A stretch of DNA of 64,000 nt from the NCBI RefSeq assembly GCF_001552175.1, contig NZ_BCQR01000007.1, positions 1 to 64,000 on the forward strand. The letters run 5' to 3'. Shown here piece after piece: positions 35,039 to 43,102 of the stretch. The position numbers were made by a program, and so were the translations under genes. Origin of the DNA: Actinomadura kijaniata NBRC 14229. GTDB taxonomy: Bacteria; Actinomycetota; Actinomycetes; Streptosporangiales; Streptosporangiaceae. Each line of letters opens with the position of its first letter. Positions within the stretch are counted from its first letter, which is position 1. Below the pieces are notes generated by a model. That model saw nothing but the letters and a program-made list of their open reading frames with translations, did no database searches and was not told the DNA's origin.

Positions 35039-35323
35039 ATGGCCATGGAGACGGATCGACGGGCGGTGCCCGCCGCGTGTTTCGCGTGGGAGGTGCAGGA
35101 CCTGCCGGCCGGGGACGGCGGGCTGGGCCCGTGCGGGGTGAGCCGCAGCAAGCCGAGCGCGCTGCGCGCCCTGTCGGAGGCCCTGCTGTCGGCGGGGCCG
35201 GGCGCCGTCGGGGAGATCTGGCGGGCGCGTCCCAGCCAGACCCGCCCGGCGGTGTTCGTCTACGAGGGGCTGGTCGCGCGGGTGGCGCGCGACGACCTGA
35301 CACCGTCGATCGTGTGGCGCTGA
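35039..35323 (+). CDS. Small hypothetical protein
   Basis: 94 aa, not recognised. It begins at ATG 35039 after GGGGGGAG (a second ATG at 35045 has better spacing). It contains two Cys (ACFAWEV, LGPCGVSRSK) and ends RPAVFVYEGLVARVARDDLT followed by PSIVWR. No signal or membrane helix. It lies 88 bases after the second LuxR-type gene and could share its transcript. No function can be given. Confidence 0.55.
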   Translation: MAMETDRRAVPAACFAWEVQDLPAGDGGLGPCGVSRSKPSALRALSEALLSAGPGAVGEIWRARPSQTRPAVFVYEGLVARVARDDLTPSIVWR

Positions 35324-35392
35324 CCCGCGCGGATCAGCCGGCGGCCAGGCGGCGCGCGGCGAGCTCGACGCCCCGCCCGTCCGCCGCGCGCC

Positions 35393-35431
35393 CAGTGGTC
35401 GGGACTCAGTGGTCGGGACTCAGTGGTCGGG
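35393..35431. repeat. 14-bp tandem repeat spanning the atpB stop codon
   Basis: CAGTGGTCGGGACT occurs at 35393-35406 and 35407-35420, with an 11-base partial copy at 35421-35431. The stop codon and last codons of the atpB-like gene lie in the copy nearest the gene, so two extra copies follow the stop. This looks like slipped-strand duplication. Confidence 0.85.
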
Positions 35432-36235
35432 GTTGAGGGCGCCGCCGATGTAGGACGCCGCCAGCAGCGTGAAGATGTACGCCTGGAGCGCCTGCACGAA
35501 GATCTCGAACGCGGTGATGACGACGGTCATCAGCGCGCCGACGATCCCGACGCCGACCCCGGCGGCCGACAGTTTCTCGAACAGGAACCACCAGGCCACC
35601 GACGCGAAGAACGCGATCAGCAGGTGCCCGGCGAACATGTTGGCGAACAGCCGGATCGAGTGCGTGGCCGGGCGCAGCACCAGGTGCTGGAGCAGCTCGA
35701 TGGGGGAGTAGATGAAGTACATCCACGCGGGCTGCCCGGGCGGGAACATCACGTTGCGGAAGTAGCCGGTGAACCCCTGGACGCGGATGCTCAGGGTCAG
35801 GTACAGCCCGTACACGACCAGCGCCAGCAGCAGGGGCATCGCGAAGTGCGAGGTGGCCGGGAGCTGGAGCACCGGCACCACGCCCATGAGGTTCATGACC
35901 AGCACGAACGAGAACACCGACAGCAGGAACGGCATCCACCGGTCGCCGTCCTTGCCGATCATGGGCCGGGCGATCTGGTCGCGCACGAACAGGTAGGCGA
36001 CCTCCCCGAGGTTCTGCATGCCGCGCGGCACGAGCCGGGGCGCGCGGAACGCGATCCGGTAGAACGCCACGACGAGCGCCGCCGACAGCGCGATCAGCAG
36101 CACGGGCTTGGTGAACCAGCGCAGCCAGCTGGGCCCGTCGGGGAACAGCGGCCCCCAGCGGAAGATCTCGGTGTCGGGGGCGTGGAATCCGCCGTCGCCG
36201 CCGGGTGCCAGGGCGAGGGCGTAGGCGAGGCTCAC
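35420..36235 (-). CDS. atpB: F0F1 ATP synthase subunit a, orphan copy
   Basis: 271 aa, six or so membrane helices. The fourth-helix signature THSIRLFANMFAGHLL carries R195, the essential arginine facing the c-ring, and EIFVQALQAYIFTLL is the C-terminal half-channel helix. GTG 36235 has GGAGG nine bases upstream. Subunit a forms the proton path of F0. None of the usual neighbours (atpE, F, H, A, G, D, C) is adjacent; flanking genes are a small hypothetical and an MDMPI-type enzyme. It is likely a second, isolated subunit a gene, functional state unknown. Confidence 0.9.
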   Translation of the reverse strand: MSLAYALALAPGGDGGFHAPDTEIFRWGPLFPDGPSWLRWFTKPVLLIALSAALVVAFYRIAFRAPRLVPRGMQNLGEVAYLFVRDQIARPMIGKDGDRWMPFLLSVFSFVLVMNLMGVVPVLQLPATSHFAMPLLLALVVYGLYLTLSIRVQGFTGYFRNVMFPPGQPAWMYFIYSPIELLQHLVLRPATHSIRLFANMFAGHLLIAFFASVAWWFLFEKLSAAGVGVGIVGALMTVVITAFEIFVQALQAYIFTLLAASYIGGALNPDH

Positions 36236-36278
36236 AGTGCGGTACCTCCTTCACGAGGCCGTACGGAAGATCATTTTT

Positions 36279-37049
36279 TCAGCCGAACGCGGTCCGTTCC
36301 CACCAGTGGTCCAGAAGTGGCCGCCGCCCGGTGACCCGCACGCCCGCGGCGTCGTCGGGCCTGGTCCGGCGGCTGAACACCAGCAGCAGGGACGCCATCG
36401 GCCCGGCGACCGTGACCTGCGCGTCCCCGCGCCCCCGCGTCCAGGTCAGTCCGTCCGGCGTCCGCGTGACGACCCATCCCTCGACGCCGGTCTCGTCGGG
36501 GACGAACGCCAGCGTCTCGCCGTCGCCCCGCAGTTCGGCGAGCGTCGGGTTGATCCCCGACTCCACCACGGCGGCCATGAGCTCCAGACCCTCGGTGAGG
36601 GTGTCGGCCGCCAGCGCGGGGTCGGGTCGGTATTCGATCCCCGCGGTGAGCGCGGCGTCGGCGTGGTGGACGGTGGTGTCGTGCAGCATCCGCCGCAGCC
36701 AGAACGTCGGCGTCCGCCGCCCCAGGAACGACCAGACCGGCGTGTCCGGGCCGACCCGCTCGACCGCCTCGACCAGCCGTTCGGCGCCCTCCACCAGCCA
36801 GCCGGTGCGTTCGCCGGGGGTGGCGGGAAGGGTCACCTCCGGCTGCGGCGGCATCTCCTTGGACCCAGACGCCACCAGCTCCACGGCCCAGCGGTGCGCG
36901 CGCCCGACGTGTTCGACCAGGTCCCGCATCCGCCACTCCGGGCAGGTCGGCACCCACGTGTCGAGGCCCGGCCCCTCGGCCGCCGCCGCGAACGCCGCCG
37001 TCTGCTCGTGCAGCCACACCGCGAGGATGCTCGCGTCGGGATGCTTCAT
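36279..37049 (-). CDS. Maleylpyruvate isomerase-family (MDMPI) mycothiol-dependent enzyme
   Basis: 256 aa. The N-terminal DinB-like metal-binding helical domain is typical (WVPTCPEWRMRDLVEHVGRA, HRWAVEL; later LHDTTVHHADAAL), with His residues placed as in mycothiol-dependent maleylpyruvate isomerase, and a C-terminal sterol-carrier-like domain follows. ATG 37049 with GGAG upstream. The substrate is unknown; the family covers mycothiol S-transfer and isomerisation. It is divergent from a MerR regulator and appears to be served by a MerR-type long-spacer promoter. Confidence 0.85.
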   Translation of the reverse strand: MKHPDASILAVWLHEQTAAFAAAAEGPGLDTWVPTCPEWRMRDLVEHVGRAHRWAVELVASGSKEMPPQPEVTLPATPGERTGWLVEGAERLVEAVERVGPDTPVWSFLGRRTPTFWLRRMLHDTTVHHADAALTAGIEYRPDPALAADTLTEGLELMAAVVESGINPTLAELRGDGETLAFVPDETGVEGWVVTRTPDGLTWTRGRGDAQVTVAGPMASLLLVFSRRTRPDDAAGVRVTGRRPLLDHWWERTAFG

Positions 37050-37083
37050 GGGTGTCTCCTCACGCGTTCTCCGACTCGCCCGT

Positions 37084-37115
37084 ACCGTAGGGGTTCCACC
37101 CGGGTGGAGGTTCAA
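37084..37115 (-). promoter_or_regulatory. MerR-type promoter with 20-bp spacer and dyad
   Basis: On the minus strand TTGAAC (37115 to 37110) and TACGGT (37089 to 37084) are separated by 20 bases. The perfect 14-bp palindrome TCCACCCGGGTGGA (37095-37108) lies within that spacer. This is the geometry of MerR-activated promoters, where a regulator bound in the over-long spacer twists the DNA. The promoter points toward the MDMPI gene. The MerR gene starts at 37122 on the other side. Confidence 0.75.
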
Positions 37116-37121
37116 GACACT

Positions 37122-38051
37122 GTGAGCGAGACCACGCTGAGCATCGGGGAGCTGGCGGCCCGGGCCGGGCTGCCGGTGCGCACCGTCCGGTTCTACTGCG
37201 ACGAGGGGCTGCTCCCGGTGGGCCGCAGCGGCGGGGGCCACCGCCGCTTCGACCCCTCGGCGGTGGAGCGGCTGCGCACGATCCGGCGGCTGCGCGCCCT
37301 CGGCCTCGGCCTGGCCGCCATCGCCGGGGTCCTGGACGGCGAGCGCTCCCTCGCCGAGGCGGTCGCGGCCGAACGCGCCGCGCTGGAGGTGGAGCTGTCG
37401 GCGCTGGCCTGGCGGCACGCCACCCTGCGCGCCGTCGAGGAGGCCGGTCCCGCCGAACGCGCCGCCCGCCTGGACCTGCTGGCCGCCGCCGAGAACGGCG
37501 CGGCCGCCCGCGACGCGCTGGTGGGGTTCTGGCACTCGGTGATCGTCGCGCCGATCGGCGGGCGCTACCTCGACGGCTTCGTCGCGCTGGCGGTCCCCGA
37601 CCCGCCCGCCGACCCGACACCCGGCCAGGTCGTCGCCTACGCCGAGATGGTCGCCCTGGCCGCCGACCCGGCGCTGGTGCGGCGGGTGCGCGCCCGCGGC
37701 CGCGTCAACGCCCGGGCGATCTCCGACGAGGAGGCCCTGATGGAGGGCGTCGGCGAGGCGTGGCGGCTGGCGGTCCCCGCCCTGGCGGCCGGGGCGCCGC
37801 CGGCCCCGGGCACGGCCCTGGACCGCCTGGTCGCCGCGCACGCGGAGGTGCGCGGCGGCAGGGACACCCCGGAGTTCCGCCGCCACCTGCACGCCGAGCT
37901 CACCCTCGACCAGGACCCGCGCCTCGACCGCTACTGGCGGCTGGCGGCCCGCGTCACCGGCGACCGGCTCAGCCTCGGCCTCGCCCATGAATGGCTGCTG
38001 GCCTCCCTGGGAGTGTCCAACCGATCACTTCGGGGTACCGGCCCTGCGTGA
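37122..38051 (+). CDS. MerR-family transcriptional regulator
   Basis: 309 aa. The N-terminal MerR domain (LSIGELAARAGLPVRTVRFY, CDEGLLPVGRSGGGHRRFDP) is followed by a coiled helix and a large C-terminal helical domain of about 200 residues that I do not recognise. GTG 37122 lies just beyond the dyad at 37095-37108. The stop overlaps the next gene's GTG (GTGA), so it is co-transcribed with the SDR-DUF2867 gene. It probably binds the spacer dyad and controls the divergent MDMPI gene and itself. Confidence 0.88.
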   Translation: MSETTLSIGELAARAGLPVRTVRFYCDEGLLPVGRSGGGHRRFDPSAVERLRTIRRLRALGLGLAAIAGVLDGERSLAEAVAAERAALEVELSALAWRHATLRAVEEAGPAERAARLDLLAAAENGAAARDALVGFWHSVIVAPIGGRYLDGFVALAVPDPPADPTPGQVVAYAEMVALAADPALVRRVRARGRVNARAISDEEALMEGVGEAWRLAVPALAAGAPPAPGTALDRLVAAHAEVRGGRDTPEFRRHLHAELTLDQDPRLDRYWRLAARVTGDRLSLGLAHEWLLASLGVSNRSLRGTGPA

Positions 38052-39508
38052 ACGCACGTACCTGCCTGGTCACCGGCGCCACCGGCTACATCGGCGGCCG
38101 TCTCGTCCCCGAACTGCTGTCCGCCGGGCACCGGGTGCGCTGCATGGCGCGCCACCCCGACCGCCTGCGCGACCATCCGTGGGCGGGCGAGGTGGACAGC
38201 GTCCGCGCCGACGTGCTGGACGCCGACTCGCTGCGCGCGGCCCTGGACGGCGTGGACGTCGCCTACTACCTGGTCCACGCGATGGGCGGGGACGGCGACT
38301 TCGCCGAACGCGACCGCACCGCCGCGCACAACTTCGCCGCCGCCGCCAAGGCGGCCGGGGTGGAGCGCGTCGTCTACCTGGGCGGCCTGTACTCGGGCGG
38401 CCGGATGTCACGGCACATGCGCTCGCGCGCCGAGGTCGCCCGGATCCTGCTCGACTCGGGGACGCCGACGGCCGTGCTGCGCGCCGGCGTCATCATCGGG
38501 TCGGGCTCGGCGTCGTTCGAGATGCTGCGCTACCTCACCGAGCGGCTGCCCGTCATGGTGACCCCGCGCTGGGTCCACTCGCGCATCCAGCCGATCGCCA
38601 TCCGCGACGTGCTGCACTACCTGGTCGGCGCGGCGGCGCTGCCACCGGAGGTCAGCCGCGCCTTCGACATCGGGGGCCCGGACGTGCTGACCTACCGCGA
38701 CATGATGCTGCGGTACGCGGCCGCCGCGGGCCTGCCGCGCCGGGTCGTGCTGCCGGTCCCGGTGCTGTCGCCCGAGGTGTCCAGCCTGTGGGTCGGCCTC
38801 ATCACCCCGGTGCCCGGCGCGCTGGCCCGCCCGCTGGTGGAGTCGCTGACCAGCGAGGTCGTCTGCCGCGAGCACGACATCGCCGGGTACGTCCCCGACC
38901 CGCCGGGCGGCCTGACCGGCTTCGACCGCGCGGTGGAGCTGGCCCTGAAGCGCATCCGCGAGGCCGACGTCGCCACCCGCTGGTCGTCGGCCTCCACCGC
39001 CGGCACGCCCAGCGACCCGCTGCCCACCGACCCCGACTGGGCGGGCGGCGTCCTCTACACCGACGAGCGCGAACGCCCCGTCGCCGCGCCGCCCGAGGCG
39101 GTCTGGCGGGTCGTCGAGGGCATCGGCGGCGACAACGGCTGGTACTCGCTCCCGGTCGCCTGGCGGGCGCGCGGGGCGCTGGACCGGCTGTTCGGCGGCG
39201 TCGGCCTGCGCCGGGGCCGCCGCGACCCGGCCCGGCTGCGGGTCGGCGACGCGCTGGACTTCTGGCGGGTGGAGGCCCTGGAGCCCGGCCGCCTGCTGCG
39301 GCTGCGCGCCGAGATGCGGCTGCCGGGCCTGGCCTGGCTGGAGCTGTCGGTCCGCCCCGGCCGGGACGGCGGCAGCGTCTACGCCCAGCGTGCGATCTTC
39401 CATCCGCACGGGCTGCTGGGCCACCTGTACTGGTGGGGCATCTCCCCGCTGCACGGGTTCATCTTCGGGAGGATGCCCCGCAACATCGCGCGTCGCGCGG
39501 CCGGGTGA
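38048..39508 (+). CDS. NAD(P)-binding SDR fused to a DUF2867 (SRPBCC-like) domain
   Basis: 486 aa. An N-terminal Rossmann domain with GATGYIGGRL (10-19) and atypical-SDR features covers about 1-300. The C-terminal part (about 325-480, FWRVEALEPGRLLRLRAEMR) resembles DUF2867 polyketide-cyclase-like domains. GTG 38048 overlaps the MerR stop. Likely a nucleotide-dependent oxidoreductase or epimerase-like enzyme of unknown substrate. Confidence 0.82.
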   Translation: MNARTCLVTGATGYIGGRLVPELLSAGHRVRCMARHPDRLRDHPWAGEVDSVRADVLDADSLRAALDGVDVAYYLVHAMGGDGDFAERDRTAAHNFAAAAKAAGVERVVYLGGLYSGGRMSRHMRSRAEVARILLDSGTPTAVLRAGVIIGSGSASFEMLRYLTERLPVMVTPRWVHSRIQPIAIRDVLHYLVGAAALPPEVSRAFDIGGPDVLTYRDMMLRYAAAAGLPRRVVLPVPVLSPEVSSLWVGLITPVPGALARPLVESLTSEVVCREHDIAGYVPDPPGGLTGFDRAVELALKRIREADVATRWSSASTAGTPSDPLPTDPDWAGGVLYTDERERPVAAPPEAVWRVVEGIGGDNGWYSLPVAWRARGALDRLFGGVGLRRGRRDPARLRVGDALDFWRVEALEPGRLLRLRAEMRLPGLAWLELSVRPGRDGGSVYAQRAIFHPHGLLGHLYWWGISPLHGFIFGRMPRNIARRAAG

Positions 39509-39547
39509 CCGGCCCGACCGCGCGGAAGGAACGGGTGATCCGGCCGG

Positions 39548-40762
39548 TCAGTCCTGGGAGACGCGCACCTCGCGCAGGCTCTCCACCGGGTGCTGGCCGT
39601 CGGTCTGGTGCCGGTACTCCTGGCCGAACTTCTCGCGGTGCATGTCGATGACGCGCTCGGACGGGGGCTTCTCGCCGCCGTGGATCGCCTCCTGCATCTT
39701 CTCGAACCGCTCGTGGGCCTCGCGGACGTAGCCGGCGCCGAGCGTGGTCAGGTCGATCTGGGTGGCCAGCAGGTGGCGCAGGTACTCCTTGTTGGGCTCG
39801 AAGGTGACCGGCGGCGGGAGCTGCGGCGCCAGGACGCTCTCGGGGTCGCGGCCGTCGTGGCGGCGCATCAGGTCGCAGGCGATGCGCAGGTGCTCCAGCT
39901 CCATGTTGAGGTGGAGCTCCCAGATCGCCTTCACCTTCGGGTCGCTCTCGGTCTCCATGAACGAGTGGTACATGTAGCACTCGTTGTACTCGTGGTTGAC
40001 CAGGCGCTCCCACCAGGTCTCGCCGGGGTCGACCAGCGACTCGTAGTGCGTGACGTGCTCCTCCTCGATGAGGCCGATCTCCTGGTAGAGCTGGCGCGCG
40101 ATCGGCTCCATGTACTGCGGGCCGACGGTCATGTAGAAGTTCATCGTCTGCTGCTCGGCCGACATGACCGTCAGGGCGTGCAGCTTGGACAGCGGGTCGG
40201 CCTTGGCGCGGTCGTAGGGGTCGCGCACGTTGTCGGCCGGGTGCCGGTGCTCCACGATCGTGGGCCGGCCCGGCATCACCTCGGTGAGCCCGTCGACGAT
40301 CTTCTCGGCCTGGCGGTGCTCGATCATCTCGTACAGGTTGGCGTACCGGTACAGGTGGTCGAAGTCCTCCAGGACGCCGAACTCGTAGGCCTGCTTGAGG
40401 TAGGGGTCGGGCTCCATGCGGGCGACCCACGCGGTGAGGTCCACCGCGACCTGCTCGTAGGAGATGGTGGTCTCCAGGATCGACGCCTGGCCCGGCAGCA
40501 GCCAGTTGACGACCTTCTGCTGCTGCTGTTCGGTGAAGCGCACCTCGGCGAGCTGCCGCTTGACCTCGGGGTCGGGACAGACCCGGTTGAAGTGGTGGCT
40601 GAACATGACGGCTTCGACCTCGATGCCGTTCATCGTGATGATGCGGCACTTGGTGTACGGGTCGGAGCGGTCCGGGTCGACCGGGGTGACGTCGAGTTCG
40701 CGCCAGTTGCGGACCTGCCGCTCCAGCGGGATGCCCTTGTGCTCCAGCGGGTTGAAGGACAT
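39548..40762 (-). CDS. Ferritin-like di-iron-type protein, function unknown
   Basis: 404 aa, soluble and helix-rich. Carboxylate/histidine motifs suited to a di-iron site recur: ETTISYEQ, EDFDHLYRYANLYEMIEHRQ, IEEEHVTHYESL and MELEHLRIACDL, giving two clear ExxH motifs. ATG 40762 has AGGAGAG upstream; longer starts lack support. It is divergent from a hemerythrin-domain gene, consistent with iron or O2 chemistry. The specific reaction is unknown. Confidence 0.65.
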   Translation of the reverse strand: MSFNPLEHKGIPLERQVRNWRELDVTPVDPDRSDPYTKCRIITMNGIEVEAVMFSHHFNRVCPDPEVKRQLAEVRFTEQQQQKVVNWLLPGQASILETTISYEQVAVDLTAWVARMEPDPYLKQAYEFGVLEDFDHLYRYANLYEMIEHRQAEKIVDGLTEVMPGRPTIVEHRHPADNVRDPYDRAKADPLSKLHALTVMSAEQQTMNFYMTVGPQYMEPIARQLYQEIGLIEEEHVTHYESLVDPGETWWERLVNHEYNECYMYHSFMETESDPKVKAIWELHLNMELEHLRIACDLMRRHDGRDPESVLAPQLPPPVTFEPNKEYLRHLLATQIDLTTLGAGYVREAHERFEKMQEAIHGGEKPPSERVIDMHREKFGQEYRHQTDGQHPVESLREVRVSQD

Positions 40763-40904
40763 GTGTTGGTCTCTCCTCACGATGACGGGGGAGCACGCCC
40801 TACCCAGAACGGCGGCCCTCTCACCCGCCTACCCCCACCGATTGCCCGTGCACGACATACGGACAATCAAGGGCACTCCTTGGCCGGGGTTTTCCCCGGA
40901 TTGT

Positions 40905-40929
40905 GCATGGCGGTCGGGGCCCGGGGTAG
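40905..40929 (+). promoter_or_regulatory. Candidate stress-sigma (SigB-like) promoter of the hemerythrin gene
   Basis: GCAT (40905-40908), a 15-base spacer and GGGTAG (40924-40929) fit the GNNT-N14-16-GGGTAY pattern of actinobacterial SigB-type promoters except for the last base. It ends 38 bases before the start. Divergent GGGTAG boxes on the other strand (40805-40800, 40834-40829) lack a matching -35. Confidence 0.4.
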
Positions 40930-40967
40930 GTGAGCCGCCGACCTGCCGAGCCCTTGAGGGGGAGCAC

Positions 40968-41531
40968 ATGAAGAGCCCGACCTCCGAACGTCCGGTCACC
41001 GACGTGATCGACCTGCTGTACCAGCAGCACGGCCAGATCCGCGACCTGTTCGGCCTGGTGATGGTGTCCGAGGGCGAGGAGCGCCGCACGGCGTTCCAGG
41101 ACCTGGTGCGGCTGCTGGCCGTGCACGAGACGGCCGAGGAGGAGATCGTCCATCCGATGGCCCGCTCGCTGCCGGGCGGCGGGGGCATCGTCGACGACCG
41201 GCTGGCCGAGGAGCGCTCGGCCAAGGAGCTGCTCGCCGAGCTCGACGGCATGGACACCGAGGCGCCCGACTTCCTGGCCAAGCTGGACCAGCTCCGGCTG
41301 GCGGTGCTGACCCACGCCCGGGCGGAGGAGCGCTACGAGTTCGAGCGGCTGCGCGACCAGTTCAGCGACGCGCAGCGCAAGGCGATGGCCGTCGCGGTGA
41401 AGGCCGCCGAGGCCACCGCGCCGACCCATCCGCACCCCGGCACCGAGAGCGCGACGAAGAACATGCTGGTGGGGCCGTTCGCGGCCATCATGGACCGGAC
41501 GCGCGACCTGATCCGCGACGCCCGGAAGTGA
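40968..41531 (+). CDS. Hemerythrin HHE-domain protein
   Basis: 187 aa. The four-helix HHE pattern is present: QQHGQIRDLF, HETAEEEIVHPM and THARAEERYEFERL, with His and Glu residues placed to bind a di-iron site. ATG 40968 follows GGGGGAG. Cytoplasmic; such proteins sense or handle O2, NO or iron stress. It is divergent from the ferritin-like gene, with a SigB-like promoter upstream. Confidence 0.9.
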   Translation: MKSPTSERPVTDVIDLLYQQHGQIRDLFGLVMVSEGEERRTAFQDLVRLLAVHETAEEEIVHPMARSLPGGGGIVDDRLAEERSAKELLAELDGMDTEAPDFLAKLDQLRLAVLTHARAEERYEFERLRDQFSDAQRKAMAVAVKAAEATAPTHPHPGTESATKNMLVGPFAAIMDRTRDLIRDARK

Positions 41532-41532
41532 C

Positions 41533-41880
41533 CCGCCGGGCCAGGGCGGGGAAGAGCGGCGCGTAGAGGGTCGGCGCGACCAGCAGGCCGCTGACCGTCC
41601 CGACGACCGCGCCCGCCAGGCCCGTGCCCGCCAGGCCCGTGCCCGTCAGCAGGGCGGCCACCGTCGGCGAGGCCCGCCCGGACGGCCCGTCCGGGCCCCC
41701 GCAGGGCGATCGGCGCGGCGCGGAACCACCGCCACCACGCCAGGATCGCCAGCCCGCCGACGCCGCTCGCGTACTGGAACCACCGGTACGACCCCAGCCC
41801 GCCGAACGAGACGGTGATCAGCCAGGGCAGCGCGTCCGCGAAGCTGTGGCGGCGGCGGGGTAGCCCAGGATGAACGGCAT
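41533..41880 (-). pseudogene. DUF4184-like membrane protein remnant
   Basis: From ATG at 41880 the minus strand reads MPFILGYPAAATA, then shifts frame. A second frame gives FADALPWLITVSFGGLGSYR, WFQYASGVGGLAILAWWRWF, the end expected of DUF4184-type proteins. A third frame gives GAVVGTVSGLLVAPTLYAPL. The middle of the usual protein is missing and a 15-bp tandem duplication (CCCGCCAGGCCCGTG) lies at about 41610-41640. I read it as a deleted, frameshifted remnant. Confidence 0.5.
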
Positions 41881-41956
41881 GCCCCTTTGTAGGGTTCCGG
41901 CGGGAAACGATCAAACCGCCGCGAAGGGGAATACCGTCCCCGGGCTCGTGGTTCGG

Positions 41957-41984
41957 TACGATAGTTGAAACTTCTATCAACGGA
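41957..41984 (+). promoter_or_regulatory. Interleaved inverted repeat upstream of the LLM pair
   Basis: An AT-rich segment in GC-rich DNA: GATAG/CTATC and GTTGA/TCAAC arms overlap around AACTTC, resembling MarR- or PadR-type operators. It sits just before the ribosome site of the gene at 41993. No regulator gene is adjacent. Confidence 0.5.
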
Positions 41985-41992
41985 GGCGGGCC

Positions 41993-43102
41993 ATGTCGGG
42001 CATGCAGTTCGGAATCTTCAGCGTCGGGGACGTGACGCCCGACCCGACGACCGGCCGGACCCCCACCGAGCACGAGCGGATCAAGGCCATGGTCGCCATC
42101 GCGCGCAAGGCCGAGGAGGCCGGGCTCGACGTGTTCGCCACCGGGGAGCACCACAACAAGCCGTTCGTGCCGTCCTCGCCGACCACGATGCTCGGCCACA
42201 TCGCGGCCCGGACCGAGCGGCTGGTCCTGTCGACCGCGACCACGCTGATCACCACCAACGACCCGGTGAAGATCGCCGAGGACTTCGCGATGCTCCAGCA
42301 CCTGGCCGACGGCCGGGTCGACCTGATGCTGGGACGCGGCAACACCGGCCCGGTCTACCCGTGGTTCGGCAAGGACATCCGCGACGGCATCCCGCTCGCC
42401 GTCGAGAACTACCAGCTGCTGCACCGGCTGTGGCGCGAGGACGTGGTGGACTGGGAGGGGCGCTTCCGCACCCCGCTCCAGTCGTTCACCTCGACGCCGC
42501 GCCCGATGGACGGCGTGCCTCCGTTCGTGTGGCACGGCTCGATCCGCAGCCCCGAGATCGCCGAGCAGGCCGCCTACTACGGCGACGGGTTCTTCGCCAA
42601 CAACATCTTCTGGCCCAAGGAGCACTTCCAGCGCCTGATCGGCCTGTACCGCCGCCGCTTCGAGCACTACGGCCACGGCACCGCCGAGCAGGCGATCGTC
42701 GGGCTGGGCGGCCAGGTGTTCATGCGCGCGAACTCCCAGGACGCGATCCGCGAGTTCCGGCCCTACTTCGACAACGCCCCGGTGTACGGCGGCGGCCCGT
42801 CGCTGGAGGAGTTCATGGCCGAGACGCCGCTGACCGTCGGCAGCCCCGCGCAGGTCATCGAACGCACCCTGAAGTTCCGCGACCACTTCGGCGACTACCA
42901 GCGGCAGCTGTTCCTGGTGGACCACGCCGGGCTGCCCCTGGAGACCGTGCTGGAGCAGATCGAGATCCTGGGCGAGGAGGTCGTGCCGGTGCTGCGCAGG
43001 GAGTTCGCGATCGGCCGCCCGGCGAACGTCCCCGACGCCCCCACCCACGCCTCCCTGCTGGCCGCCAGGCGAGAGAAGGACACCACGGAGGTCGCCCGAT
43101 GA
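41993..43102 (+). CDS. CE1758-family FMN-dependent luciferase-like monooxygenase
   Basis: 369 aa with the LLM TIM-barrel. FATGEHHNKPF, LGHIAARTERLVLSTATTLI and DGRVDLMLGRGNTGPVYPWF are diagnostic. The pairing with the next gene matches the CE1758/CE1759 two-component family. ATG 41993 has GGAGG upstream. The monooxygenase should use FMNH2 supplied by the partner reductase, with substrate unknown. It overlaps the reductase gene by ATGA. Confidence 0.88.
   Translation: MSGMQFGIFSVGDVTPDPTTGRTPTEHERIKAMVAIARKAEEAGLDVFATGEHHNKPFVPSSPTTMLGHIAARTERLVLSTATTLITTNDPVKIAEDFAMLQHLADGRVDLMLGRGNTGPVYPWFGKDIRDGIPLAVENYQLLHRLWREDVVDWEGRFRTPLQSFTSTPRPMDGVPPFVWHGSIRSPEIAEQAAYYGDGFFANNIFWPKEHFQRLIGLYRRRFEHYGHGTAEQAIVGLGGQVFMRANSQDAIREFRPYFDNAPVYGGGPSLEEFMAETPLTVGSPAQVIERTLKFRDHFGDYQRQLFLVDHAGLPLETVLEQIEILGEEVVPVLRREFAIGRPANVPDAPTHASLLAARREKDTTEVAR

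Noticed and set aside
40800..40834. SigB-like promoter for the ferritin-like gene
   Set aside because: Two GGGTAG boxes occur on the minus strand, but no GNNT lies 14-16 bases upstream of either.
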